Shown: in pieces, positions 53,498 to 61,801 of the stretch
Numbering within the stretch: position 1 is the stretch's first letter
How the letters are laid out: each line of letters opens with the position of its first letter
Origin: Acidimicrobiales bacterium
GTDB lineage: Bacteria; Actinomycetota; Acidimicrobiia; Acidimicrobiales; SZUA-35
DNA: 64,000 bases
Direction: 5' to 3'
Assembly (NCBI GenBank): GCA_028285495.1
Contig: JANQPB010000026.1
Location: forward strand, 245,124 to 309,123
Made by a program: the position numbers and the translations under genes
Notes under the pieces: model-generated
The model's input: only the letters and a program-made list of their open reading frames with translations
Database searches by the model: none
Told to the model about the DNA's origin: nothing

Positions 53498-53899
53498 ATG
53501 TGGTCCATCGCGCACCTCGGCCTGTTCCTGGTGCTCATGGGCTGGTTCTTGTTGGCGACGGATCAGCTGATCAAAGGCGCCGCCGACGACGAGCAGGTCT
53601 CGGTCGCACCAGTGATGGTCCCCTTCGCAGGGTCGATGCTCCTCGGGGTCCTGAACGTCGTTCTCGTTGGCGCGGCGATCGTCCAGGGCCGGCTGGCGCC
53701 GGGCTTGGGCTTGGGCTTGGAGCATCGGGGCTCGACAGGCGACGGCACCCAACAGCGCCAAGTGTCACCGCTGCAAGCCCAGGAGGAAGCTGCGCAGCTA
53801 CTCGGCCTTCCGCCCCGACTCGTGCAGGGCATCCAGGTGGTTCTGGCGGTCGTTGTCGTTGGCTTGTTCCTCCGCCTGCAGGTCACGGCGTTTCTCTGA
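53498..53899 (+). CDS. Small membrane protein
   Basis: Protein of 133 residues with hydrophobic segments at about 3-20, 43-61 and 112-131, separated by a polar Gln/Gly-rich region (about 65-105). No family recognised. The start at ATG 53498 is a judgement: it gives a signal-anchor-like first helix, while upstream in-frame starts add an unconvincing Arg-rich leader. Lower GC than the neighbouring catabolic genes is consistent with its position in the island. Confidence 0.5.
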   Translation: MWSIAHLGLFLVLMGWFLLATDQLIKGAADDEQVSVAPVMVPFAGSMLLGVLNVVLVGAAIVQGRLAPGLGLGLEHRGSTGDGTQQRQVSPLQAQEEAAQLLGLPPRLVQGIQVVLAVVVVGLFLRLQVTAFL

Positions 53900-53922
53900 G
53901 GTGCCACATCCGGCTCTGCGCC

Positions 53923-54138
53923 GTGCACCTCGGCAGACTCGCGGTGTGCTTGGTTCGCGAAGGCACCATCGATGCCGTCACCGAAGACCTCCGAGATGGT
54001 TGCGACGTCAGCGACTTCGTCTGGGAAGACGGCACAATCACCTGGATGGTCACGGACGGCGTTGCCCCCGGCAACCAGCTACGTGGACAGCTGAGACCCC
54101 TACTTGCGGCTGGACGAGGCGCCGAACCCATCCGATAG
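53923..54138 (+). CDS. Possible short protein, unknown
   Basis: Open frame of 71 codons from GTG 53923 with protein-like composition (GTIDAVTEDLRDGCDVSDFVWEDGTITWMV). No ribosome-binding site or homologous family recognised; it may be a fragment. Confidence 0.3.
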   Translation: MHLGRLAVCLVREGTIDAVTEDLRDGCDVSDFVWEDGTITWMVTDGVAPGNQLRGQLRPLLAAGRGAEPIR

Positions 54139-54219
54139 GGCCAAATCGGGGCCGAAGTTTCAGGAGATACGTGTTGTGCAACAGTTGTCGGTGGCGGGGC
54201 GTCACGGAGGAGCACCGCA

Positions 54220-54504
54220 GTGCAGTGGAATACTCGGAAGCAAGGCATATGGCCGGACCGCCGGGGCGGATGGGACACCACACCGCCGCCAATGCGCAAC
54301 AGCCCCCAGCCACAGGGCCGACGAAAGCCGCTGCCCTCGACAGTTCAGCCCCCCGGTCGGCGGGTAGCGCCCGTTCAGAACCGCCAGGTCCCGAGACGCA
54401 CGTTCGCCAGAGGATTCGGCCGCGTTGTCTGGCAGTTGGTGCTCCTTGCTGCGGCGGTGGCAGCTGTCCTGACCGGGGCCGCAATCATCCTGCCACTCTC
54501 GTAG
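54220..54504 (+). CDS. Small protein with C-terminal transmembrane helix
   Basis: Protein of 94 residues. A GTG at 54220 is preceded at proper distance by a strong GGAGGAG ribosome-binding site (54206-54212), which is the main support for the call. The first 68 residues are Arg/Pro/Gln-rich and probably disordered and cytoplasmic; residues about 69-92 (VVWQLVLLAAAVAAVLTGAA) form a membrane helix. No family recognised. Confidence 0.5.
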   Translation: MQWNTRKQGIWPDRRGGWDTTPPPMRNSPQPQGRRKPLPSTVQPPGRRVAPVQNRQVPRRTFARGFGRVVWQLVLLAAAVAAVLTGAAIILPLS

Positions 54505-54759
54505 GACGGCAATTGCCGTGCCGTGAGCTGGCGATGTGGCCGCCGACGTAGGGTCTCGGCGTGGAGCGCATCACGCTCAGCACCGCTGGTGAGGTCGCCG
54601 CTTCCCCTGACCTCGGTTTCCTCGGTCGCTGCGTCTCTCGACCCGCCTCGAAGCCGTCCCGCCATCCAAACAGGCACTGATGCAGTGCTCGGGATCACTC
54701 CGTCCCTTGCGTTCATCGCTCACCATCTGTGGCTGCACGGCAGTCGGTGTGATCGGGGA

Positions 54760-55065
54760 TCACTCGGCTACGTCGAGCACGGTTCCGGTGCCGATGGCTC
54801 CGCCGTACCAGATCTTGAACTTGATCCCCGGAGTTGCAGAGACGGATGCGACCTCTCGTAGGAACCGGATCCGAACAACCTGTTCGACTCCCTGGCCGTC
54901 GACAGCCTCGATTATCCCCTCCAAGCCGGTGCCGGTACCTGGGTCCTCCAAGGAGTCGAACTGGTACACGAGGCTTCGGTTGCCGGGAGCGATCGGGGGA
55001 ATTCGGCGCCCCTGGCAGAGTTCGGGGTCGAGATCGATCCTTGCCTCGACGAGGTGACCAGGCAC
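54760..55065 (-). CDS. Small EF-Tu C-terminal-barrel-like protein
   Basis: Protein of 101 residues, all-beta. VEARIDLDPELCQGRRIPPI, QFDSLEDPGTG and the closing KFKIWYGGAIGTGTVLDV follow the pattern of the EF-Tu third-domain-like barrel (compare F-x-I-x-x-G-x-x-x-G-x-G-x-V). Stand-alone proteins of this kind occur in many bacteria and have no known role. The GTG at 55065 is chosen because similarity starts there; upstream sequence is low-complexity and overlaps the divergent VOC gene. Confidence 0.65.
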   Translation of the reverse strand: MPGHLVEARIDLDPELCQGRRIPPIAPGNRSLVYQFDSLEDPGTGTGLEGIIEAVDGQGVEQVVRIRFLREVASVSATPGIKFKIWYGGAIGTGTVLDVAE

Positions 55066-55151
55066 GAAACAAGTGTCGCGCAGCTGACCGCTCGGGATCG
55101 AGGCACCACCCGAGCGCTGACAAACATCGTCCGCAAAGCCATCCTGGCCCG

Positions 55152-55535
55152 ATGGCCTCACTCGCTGACATCGTCTTCGATTGCGCCCATCCAGCCTCGC
55201 TCGCTCGTTTCTGGGCGGCGGTGCTCGACGACTACGCCATCGCACCCTACGACGATGCCGAGCTCGCTCGCCTGGCCGCTGGAGGGATCACCGATGCCGA
55301 AGATGACCCAACGGTCCTCGTCGAATCGTCCAGCGGTGGACCACGACTCTGGTTCCAGCAGGTGCCCGAGCCGAAGGCGGCCAAGAACCGAGTGCACCTC
55401 GACGTTCGAGCACCAGACCGCTCGCTGGAGGTCGAACGGCTCCAAGCACTCGGCGCCATTGTGCTCGACGATCGGGTCAATGGCCTGACCGTGATGTGCG
55501 ACCCGGAGGCCAACGAGTTCTGCGTCGTCGACTAG
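55152..55535 (+). CDS. VOC/glyoxalase-like domain protein in the island
   Basis: Single-domain VOC protein of 127 residues: DIVFDCAHPASLARFWAAVL opening and a closing TVMCDPEANEFCVVD, nearly the same frame of motifs as the 119-residue protein at 4187-4546. Candidate for a small-molecule binding or glyoxalase-like activity; no metal site is evident. The ATG at 55152 gives the natural length. Confidence 0.85.
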   Translation: MASLADIVFDCAHPASLARFWAAVLDDYAIAPYDDAELARLAAGGITDAEDDPTVLVESSSGGPRLWFQQVPEPKAAKNRVHLDVRAPDRSLEVERLQALGAIVLDDRVNGLTVMCDPEANEFCVVD

Positions 55536-55835
55536 ATGTGACGACCGGGGACCGTGGTGAGGCCTCGAAGACCTCGAGCTCGCGACCCTGGAGCCGAGTT
55601 CGAAGCCAACCACGACCGTCAGAGCATCTCAGCCCACCAGGCTGAGACCAACGAAGCCGAGCCTGCATAGAACCCGGGTGGTTCACCGGTGCTTTCACGA
55701 CAGCCTGGATTGCCGGCTTGGCCATCCTCTCGTCACGAGCAGGATCAGAGCCAGGGCTATCAGTTCGGCTACCGGTGAGCTGGTCCCCTGCTGGGAGCCT
55801 CGGCGACGGGAGATCCCTGACCAGGGGGCTTGCTG
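55536..55835. other. Stretch between VOC gene and tRNA-Val, no gene seen
   Basis: 300 bp with no supportable gene. A short stem, CCCTG(A)CCAGGG-like (around 55815-55830), lies just downstream of the tRNA 3' end and may end its transcript. Confidence 0.4.
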
Positions 55836-55909
55836 TGGGCCATGAGGGACTTGAACCCCCGACTTCCTCCATGTCATGGAGGCGCTCTAGCCAACTGAGC
55901 TAATGGCCC
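55836..55909 (-). tRNA. tRNA-Val (anticodon GAC)
   Basis: A 74-nt cloverleaf on the minus strand. The acceptor GGGCCAT pairs with ATGGCCC with discriminator A at 55836. The D-arm is AGCTCAGTTGGCTAGAGC, the anticodon stem CCTCC/GGAGG with loop ATGACAT gives anticodon GAC, and the T-arm reads GGGGGTTCAAGTCCC. CCA is not encoded. Reading the same DNA as protein yields peptides such as VGGSSPSWPT, which are artefacts. Confidence 0.97.
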
Positions 55910-55952
55910 GTGGGACCTGCCAGGCTAGCAAGCCGGCCTGGCGGATCAACAG

Positions 55953-56026
55953 AGCGCGGAGCGGGATTTGAACCCGCGAATCACGGCTTTGCAGGCCGCT
56001 CCCTTAGGCCGCTCGGGCATCCGCGC
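55953..56026 (-). tRNA. tRNA-Cys (anticodon GCA)
   Basis: A 74-nt cloverleaf on the minus strand. Acceptor GCGCGGA pairs with TCCGCGC; the discriminator is T, as expected for Cys. Anticodon loop CTGCAAA gives GCA, and the T-arm reads CGCGGGTTCAAATCCCG. It lies 43 bp upstream of tRNA-Val in the same direction, the usual actinobacterial order; the tRNA-Gly that often precedes it is not seen here. Confidence 0.96.
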
Positions 56027-56182
56027 AAGCTTGGTGGCCCCACCCTACCCCACCCGCCGACGCTTCCCGCCGCCCGTTTCCCCTGCCTGCGCCGCCCCGA
56101 CCCTGAGCAGATGATCACGGCCGGACCCGGCCGACCGGACCATTCTCGCCGCCACGCCGGCCCGCTGTGCCACGCTGGGTGC

Positions 56183-56953
56183 ATGGCGGAAACCTCACCG
56201 GCCCGCACCGACCGGGGCCACGTCGGCAACGGCCCGCCCGACCCGGGACCGCTCCCGACCCACCGCCAACGGCGAGGATGGCGACCACCCCGCCGGGCCG
56301 TCGTCATCGGGCTGGCCACGATCGCCGCCGCGCTCGCCGTCACCGCCATGGCCGCCCTCACCAACGGCGAACCGACGGGCGACGGCACCGCCCTGCAGTC
56401 CGTCGACGGGACGTCGACGACGAACCCGACGCCCGCGTCGACGGCGGCCGATCAGACGAACGCAGGACCGTCCGCAGCCGGCGGGGACGAGGACGCCACG
56501 ACCCAGACGACCGACCCGGCCCGAGACGCCGCGGCGGCCGGCGACAACAGCGCCGACGGCGCCGACGACGAGGACGCGACGCCGGCGACCACCGGGACCA
56601 CCACGGCCGCCGCCGACCACTCCCCAGCGCCCGAGCTCGACGACCCCATCGCGTCGACCGCAACCGGCGACGCGGTCGACATCGCCGCCCTCACCGCCTT
56701 CCGGGAGCGGCTGGTCTCGATCCAACTCGACCCGACCAGACTCACCGACACCGACGTGACCGACTTCGCGGCGACCCTCTGCACGGTGGCCGCCGTCGAG
56801 GACCCCGCCGGCTACGCCGCCTTCCGCACCGACCTCGCGGCCGAGCAGGCGGCGACCGGCTCGCTGACGGCGGAGGACCTGGCCGATGTCATCGACGCCG
56901 CCGTCATCGCCTTCTGCCCGAGCGACGCCGCCCGGCTCGGGCTCACCGACTGA
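56183..56953 (+). CDS. Membrane-anchored protein with DUF732-like C terminus
   Basis: Protein of 256 residues: basic cytoplasmic N terminus, one transmembrane helix (about 37-57), a long Thr/Ala/Asp low-complexity linker (about 60-155), then a helical domain of about 90 residues. That domain has two Cys, in FAATLCTVAAVEDPAGYAAF and VIAFCPSDAARLG, with spacing like the secreted DUF732 domain of mycobacteria. It is probably cell-surface exposed. The start follows from the helix position. It converges on the DUF1501 gene. Confidence 0.75.
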   Translation: MAETSPARTDRGHVGNGPPDPGPLPTHRQRRGWRPPRRAVVIGLATIAAALAVTAMAALTNGEPTGDGTALQSVDGTSTTNPTPASTAADQTNAGPSAAGGDEDATTQTTDPARDAAAAGDNSADGADDEDATPATTGTTTAAADHSPAPELDDPIASTATGDAVDIAALTAFRERLVSIQLDPTRLTDTDVTDFAATLCTVAAVEDPAGYAAFRTDLAAEQAATGSLTAEDLADVIDAAVIAFCPSDAARLGLTD

Positions 56954-57004
56954 CGCCGGCCGCACCGCTCGACCGACAGCCGACCGACGACCAGGTGAGG
57001 CGGA

Positions 57005-58699
57005 TCAGAACAGACCGATGGGCTGCGGCCCGTTCGGCAGCACCAGACCGGCCTCGACCCCGAGCCACTCCTGGGCCAGGGCCGCCAGGTAGCGGTCGAA
57101 GGCCAGGGTCGTCCGCAGGTTGCCATTGCCGTCGAGGTCGTTCAACGGCGACGGGTCGCCGAGGCGACCGGCCCGAATCGGCCCGACGAGCATCATCGAC
57201 GACGCCGAACCGTGGTCGAGCCCGCTGCCGTTCTGGCTGAGTCGACGGCCGAACTCGCTGCTGGTGGCCACCAGCACCCGATCGGACATCCCGGCGGCGT
57301 CGATCTCCTGCAGGAACCCGTCGACCGCAGCGTCGAACTGCTGCATCAACCGGTTGTGGCGGCCGACGTGGTTCTCGTGGGTGTCGAACCCGCCGTGCTG
57401 GGCGTGGATCACCCGGACGCCGACGTCGGCCTTGATCATCTCCGCCGCCATCGCCAGCTGCCGACCGAGGCCACCGCCCTCGCGGACCATCAGCGTGTCG
57501 CCGTCGACCCGGTCGATGTCGGAGCTCATCGAGTCACCGACGGCGAACAGCGCATTCCAGGACTCGCTGATCGTCGTCGACATCGGCCCACCGCCGAAGC
57601 TGCGGACGGCCGCCCGGTACCGGGGATAGATCCACTCGTCGTCGGTCAGCACCCGGAGCTGGTTGAGGTTGCTGAGCGCCAGCGTCGAGCTCTCGCTGGC
57701 CTCCAGGCGAGGCGTGTGGCCGGCGACCGACAGGCCGGTCACGGCACCGCCGGCGTTCACGTTGTCGGCCAGACGGGCCAGGAAGCCGGCCCGCTGACCG
57801 CCCTGGCCGAGCATGTCGCCCTGAGCCCAGCGGTCCTGCATCTCGAAGTGCGACAGCGACCCGTCGATCGGCCCGACCCCCTCGACCGTGGCGAACTGTC
57901 GCAGATGCAGGCGACCGAGGGCCGGGGCCAGGCCGACGTCGGCGTCGATCGGGAGCACGTCCTCGGCGGGGATCGCCAGGTTGGGGCGGGCGTCGTAGTA
58001 GATGCCCGAGCCGTGGGGCACGACCATCGACGGCCCGTCGTTGCCGCCAGCGAAGTCGATCAGGACGAGCACCCGCTGATCGACCGGCGCCGGGAGCAGC
58101 AGGTCACGCTCGATGGCGGCCAGCTCCTCGATCGCATCGGGGCTGGGGGCCGCCATCTGGAGCTGATCGGCCGCCGGGATCGTCGAGGCGGTCGACGAGG
58201 CCGACCCCGTCGACGCCGACCGGGAGGCGACCTGCGACTCGACCGAGCTCTGGTTCAGCGGCTTGGCCTCGCGAACCACGACGTAGCCGACGGCGCCCGC
58301 CGCGGCCAGGCCCTGGATGAACCGTCGGCGGGTGAGCGAGCGGCGACCGGGGCGGGGCTCGGGCGCTGCGCTCTCGACCGGGACCTCCAGCCCGGCCGAG
58401 GCGGCCAGGTCGTCGATCCGCTCGAGCCCGAAACCCATGCCGTGGTCGGGTGCCCCCGGGGCGTTGCCCTCGCAGTCGCAGTTCTCGGCCTCGTTGGCCG
58501 ACTCGTCGTGATGATGACCAGCGGGAGCTGCGAACCACGGCGAGGTCTGGTCGGCCGGCACCGAGCCGGCGGCGCTCGACAGACCGCCATCGGGCCGAGC
58601 CGGTGGCACGACGCCGAACCGGCCGTCGACCTCGCGGCCGGCGACGTCGTCGAGCTCGGAGCCGACGTCTTGGGAACGGGGATCGCCGGTCGTGGTCAT
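57005..58699 (-). CDS. DUF1501 (sulfatase-fold) protein with internal Tat motif
   Basis: Protein of 564 residues. The DUF1501 domain (about 200-560) begins with VLVLIDFAGGNDGPSMVVPHG and includes HFEMQDRWAQGD, IHAQHGGFDTHENH and TSSEFGRRLSQNGSGLDHG, which carry the His/Asp/Glu residues of this alkaline-phosphatase-like fold. A twin-arginine motif (TRRRFIQGLAAAGAVG) lies at residues 123-138 instead of the N terminus, after an extension containing HHHDE and a CDC pair. Members usually pair with DUF1800, as here (the stop of the DUF1800 gene overlaps this start by 4 bp). Probably exported; function unknown. Confidence 0.9.
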   Translation of the reverse strand: MTTTGDPRSQDVGSELDDVAGREVDGRFGVVPPARPDGGLSSAAGSVPADQTSPWFAAPAGHHHDESANEAENCDCEGNAPGAPDHGMGFGLERIDDLAASAGLEVPVESAAPEPRPGRRSLTRRRFIQGLAAAGAVGYVVVREAKPLNQSSVESQVASRSASTGSASSTASTIPAADQLQMAAPSPDAIEELAAIERDLLLPAPVDQRVLVLIDFAGGNDGPSMVVPHGSGIYYDARPNLAIPAEDVLPIDADVGLAPALGRLHLRQFATVEGVGPIDGSLSHFEMQDRWAQGDMLGQGGQRAGFLARLADNVNAGGAVTGLSVAGHTPRLEASESSTLALSNLNQLRVLTDDEWIYPRYRAAVRSFGGGPMSTTISESWNALFAVGDSMSSDIDRVDGDTLMVREGGGLGRQLAMAAEMIKADVGVRVIHAQHGGFDTHENHVGRHNRLMQQFDAAVDGFLQEIDAAGMSDRVLVATSSEFGRRLSQNGSGLDHGSASSMMLVGPIRAGRLGDPSPLNDLDGNGNLRTTLAFDRYLAALAQEWLGVEAGLVLPNGPQPIGLF

Positions 58700-59913
58700 A
58701 GCAGCAGGAACTCCGGGCTACTGAGGGCGATCCGCCACTGCAACTGGACCACGCCCTCCTCGCCGATCCCGTCCGGGTTGTTGGCACCGGCGAGCGCCGC
58801 CATCGTGCGGTCGCTCACGACGTAGATGCCACAGCGGTCGAGGATCTCGTCGACCGATGCCGTCGTGCCGCCGGAGACCTCCCGGAAGTCGACGCTGAAC
58901 AGCGTCTGCGACCGGCGGAGCATCGAATCGGGGTTGAGCCAACGCTCGCCGCCGGGCCAGCCGCCGACGCTCGGCGGCTCGTACAGCTGCTGGCCGAGAT
59001 CGCGGGCCTGCCACATCTGCGTCGGGTCGAGACCGAGGATGTTCTGCACGGCGGCGTAGTACTCGAAGCCGCTTCGGGGCCGGGTGTAGTGGTCGGACCA
59101 GAAGTCGTCGGAGAGCAGGATCCGCTCGACCAGCGGTCGGATCTCGAGGCTCCGGTCCTGCCACCAGACGCCGAGCTCGCCGGCGGCGCCGGCGTTCAGC
59201 GTCTTGCCGGTCAGGTGGTACCACAGCAGCCCGCTGATCCTGGCCGCCGTGGCCGGATGGTCGCAGAGCCGGTCGGTGATCGAGGCGACGTCCCACTGGC
59301 GGGTATCGCCCAGGAACGTGACCGGCTCGGTGTTGGCCCGCTCGGCATCGAAGTAGACGGCGTAGGTGTCACGGTCGACCCGCCACCCGGTCATCGCCAG
59401 CGCCGCCTGGCGCACGTCGGTCTCGGTGTAGTGGCCGATCCCGGTGCTGAACAGCTCCATCAGCTCCCGGGCCAGGTTCTCGTTCGGGCGTCGGGCGGTC
59501 GACGAGTCGGCGTCGAGGTATTTGATCATCGCCCCGTCGACGACGAACCCCTGCAGGAGGTTGCGGTAGTTGCCGAGGGCGTTGTCGCGGATCATGTTGA
59601 GCTGGGTGGCGACCAGCTCCTGGTGGTTGACCGAGTAGCGGTGCGTCGGGATCAGCGTGTGCCAGAAGAACGACATCCGCTCGTGCAGGCCGCTCTCGGG
59701 GGCGCCGATCTGACGGAGCCACCAGGTGACCGTCTCGTCACTCTTCTCGGTCGGCGTCGCTCTGGCGGTGCTGACCGGACCGCCCATGATCGCGGCAACG
59801 GCATCCTCGCGACCGAGCCCCGCCAAGCTGGCGACCAGGTCAGGGTCGGCCCGCAAGGTCGCTCTCCGAGCCAGCAGCGCGGCCCGGGCGAAATCGGCAT
59901 TCCGTTCCGCCAT
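58696..59913 (-). CDS. DUF1800-family protein
   Basis: Protein of 405 residues of the DUF1800 family: HERMSFFWHTLIPTHRY, the ANENLARELMELFSTGIGHYTE-like segment (NENLARELMELFSTGIGHYT) and WVDRDTY/GWPGGERWL near the C terminus are the family marks. Family proteins are encoded together with DUF1501 and are thought to act in the same complex or pathway. ATG 59913 follows GGTGGGT; a longer frame to 60009 runs through an AT-rich promoter-like stretch (59930-59990) and is not used. The overlap with the DUF1501 gene (ATGA) shows co-transcription. Confidence 0.88.
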   Translation of the reverse strand: MAERNADFARAALLARRATLRADPDLVASLAGLGREDAVAAIMGGPVSTARATPTEKSDETVTWWLRQIGAPESGLHERMSFFWHTLIPTHRYSVNHQELVATQLNMIRDNALGNYRNLLQGFVVDGAMIKYLDADSSTARRPNENLARELMELFSTGIGHYTETDVRQAALAMTGWRVDRDTYAVYFDAERANTEPVTFLGDTRQWDVASITDRLCDHPATAARISGLLWYHLTGKTLNAGAAGELGVWWQDRSLEIRPLVERILLSDDFWSDHYTRPRSGFEYYAAVQNILGLDPTQMWQARDLGQQLYEPPSVGGWPGGERWLNPDSMLRRSQTLFSVDFREVSGGTTASVDEILDRCGIYVVSDRTMAALAGANNPDGIGEEGVVQLQWRIALSSPEFLLL

Positions 59914-59929
59914 ACCCACCGAGCGCCAC

Positions 59930-59990
59930 TTTACAATAACGTGTCGCCGATCGGGCCGAATCGAATCAGAAATGCCCGATCTGTGGAAAA
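59930..59990 (-). promoter_or_regulatory. AT-rich probable promoter of the DUF1800-DUF1501 operon
   Basis: An AT-rich patch (TTGTAAAGTGG and GTTATTGTAAAG on the minus strand) just upstream of ATG 59913 contrasts with the surrounding high GC. A precise -10/-35 pair cannot be assigned. Confidence 0.35.
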
Positions 59991-60046
59991 CCCGTCCCAC
60001 GGCCGTCACACCGGCGCAACGTGGCGGGCCGAGCGCCGGTTCACCG

Positions 60047-61678
60047 TCAGCAGCCCTCGTCGGTCCAGGGGCAGTTCGGTGTCGACCCGTCGACGTCGAT
60101 GACGGGGCTGTCTTCGGTCCACACCTGGCTCTCGGCGTCGTAGACGCCGAAGTTGCTGCCCTCGACCGGGAACCCGTCGGCGGCGCCGTCCATGGCGAAG
60201 CGGATCCCGTCGAGCAGGATGGGATGGGTCAGGTCCATCGCCCGCTGGGCCAGGATCAGGTTGGACCGGGTCAGGCCGCCCTCCAGCTCCGACGCGATGC
60301 GCAAGGCCTCGACGTGGGCCCAGCCGTAGGTGGCGAACCCCGTGCCGTAGAACCCGACGGCCGGGTCGAGCCCGGCGGCGGCCAGCGTCTGGTTGGTGAA
60401 GGCGATGAACGGCTCGTCGGCGAACCGGGGATCGGTGGTGGCCTTGATGCCGCCGCCGACGATGTTCCACCCGTTGGCGGCGGCGCCGGCCGGGATCATG
60501 TAGGCCGCCGGGTCACGGCACACGGACGACGTGAAGCGGACCTCGGCCGTGCGGGCGAGCTCGAGCCGGCCGGCCTCCTGGACCGCCTGCAGGCAGAAGC
60601 TGCCGGCGGTCATCGAGATGAAGACGTCGGGGTCTGAGGCCTCGATCGTAGCCATCTCGGCTGCGACGGAGGCGTCCGGCGAGGTGCCGTGGGGTACCGG
60701 GACGAACTCGGAGACCACGTCGGGGTTGGCCTCGGCCCACGCCCGGAAGCTGCTCTCGTAGGCCAGGCCGAAGGCGTCGTCACGCACCAGTGCCGCCACC
60801 TTCACCGGCAGCTGACCGACCAGGTTGGACTTGATCCAGCTCCCCCACAGCACCGCCTCGGTCGAGTGCGAGAGCTGGAGCCCCGTGGTCCAGGGCCGGC
60901 CGAGCGGATCGCCCCAGGTCGGGTGGCTGGTCACGGCGAAGGGGTGGGGCACGCAGGCATCGTTGAGCCGGTCGATGACGGCGACCGTCCCCGGGTAGCC
61001 CAGCGTCGTGATCGAGAAGATCTCGCCCGAGTCGATCAGCTCGTCGACCAGCTCGACCGTGAGATCGGCCTTGTACTCGTCGTCGCGGATGACCAGCTCG
61101 ATCGGGCGGCCGCCGACCCCGCCGTTGGCGTTGACGTAGTCGAAGTAGGCCAGCATCCCGTCGGCCACGTAGCCGTAGGGAGCCAGGTTGCCCGACCGGG
61201 CGGTCGTGTAACCGATGGAGACGGTGTCGCCGACGCCCTCGGTGTCGGACCAGTCGGCGGGGCAGCTCGACAGGTCGAGCTCGAACCCGCCCGGGCCGGC
61301 GAGGACCCCCTCCTCGCTGACGCCGTAGCCGCCCGAGCGGATCCGGTCGACGACCGCCGCCCGCTGCTCGGCCCAGAGCACCTCGAGCTGCTCGATCGAT
61401 GCCGGGTCGGATGCGGCGTCGCCAGCGCCACCGGCGGCCGGGTCGGTGGCCCCGGGCGACGCCGGATCACCCGGGGCGCCGCCATCGCCGCCGGCGGCCA
61501 CCGAGCCGGGCGTCGACGAGTCGACCGCCTGGCCGGCGACCGGGGACGCCGGGGCGTCGGCCTCGTCGGAGCCGAGGACACCACAGGCCGATGCCACGAG
61601 CGCGACCGCGAGCAGCGTCGCCACTGCCGCCGCCAACCGCGGCGGCCTCTCGCCTGATCCCGACCGTACGAGCCGCAT
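60047..61678 (-). CDS. Branched-chain-type ABC substrate-binding lipoprotein
   Basis: Periplasmic-binding-protein-like protein of 543 residues. The signal peptide ends in a LVASAC lipobox (Cys32) and is followed by a Gly/Ala/Asp/Pro-rich spacer (about 35-95). The Leu/Ile/Val-binding type I fold is recognised by IGYTTARSGNLAPYGYVADGMLAYFDYVNANGGVGGRPIELVIRDDEYKADLTVE and later SIEASDPDVFISMT. The last 30 residues (SNFGVYDAESQVWTEDSP) end in a Cys pair. No permease or ATPase genes flank it, so the transporter is elsewhere or the protein is a sensor. Start supported by GGA-type site and signal peptide. Confidence 0.88.
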   Translation of the reverse strand: MRLVRSGSGERPPRLAAAVATLLAVALVASACGVLGSDEADAPASPVAGQAVDSSTPGSVAAGGDGGAPGDPASPGATDPAAGGAGDAASDPASIEQLEVLWAEQRAAVVDRIRSGGYGVSEEGVLAGPGGFELDLSSCPADWSDTEGVGDTVSIGYTTARSGNLAPYGYVADGMLAYFDYVNANGGVGGRPIELVIRDDEYKADLTVELVDELIDSGEIFSITTLGYPGTVAVIDRLNDACVPHPFAVTSHPTWGDPLGRPWTTGLQLSHSTEAVLWGSWIKSNLVGQLPVKVAALVRDDAFGLAYESSFRAWAEANPDVVSEFVPVPHGTSPDASVAAEMATIEASDPDVFISMTAGSFCLQAVQEAGRLELARTAEVRFTSSVCRDPAAYMIPAGAAANGWNIVGGGIKATTDPRFADEPFIAFTNQTLAAAGLDPAVGFYGTGFATYGWAHVEALRIASELEGGLTRSNLILAQRAMDLTHPILLDGIRFAMDGAADGFPVEGSNFGVYDAESQVWTEDSPVIDVDGSTPNCPWTDEGC

Positions 61679-61801
61679 GTCTCCGTCCTTGGTCGAAAAC
61701 GATGGTACCGGTTGCCTGCGGTGGCGGATGCTCACCACCCGCCCGACCGGACCGGTCGAGACCGCCGCCGAGCCACCGGGAGCGAGCTCCGGCCGACTCG
61801 G

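Larger units (their letters stand above)
52126..55835. mobile_element. Decayed integrative island at tRNA-Val
   Basis: The DNA between the tRNA-Val 3'-fragment and the intact tRNA-Val has the geometry of an integrated element: the intact tRNA is upstream and the displaced 3' copy is at the distal end. The cargo is mixed and partly broken (nucleotidyltransferase pair, frameshifted AraC remnant, small membrane proteins, EF-Tu-barrel-like protein, VOC protein). No integrase gene remains in it. Coding density is lower than in the rest of the window. Confidence 0.6.

Noticed and set aside
55477..55872. Minus-strand open frame starting MEEVGGSSPSWPT
   Set aside because: Its beginning is the translation of tRNA-Val; the rest overlaps the VOC gene antisense.
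61740..61801. CGACCGG(A)CCGGTCG palindrome as an operator
   Set aside because: Short and GC-only in GC-rich DNA; could be a weak terminator but is not distinguishable from background.
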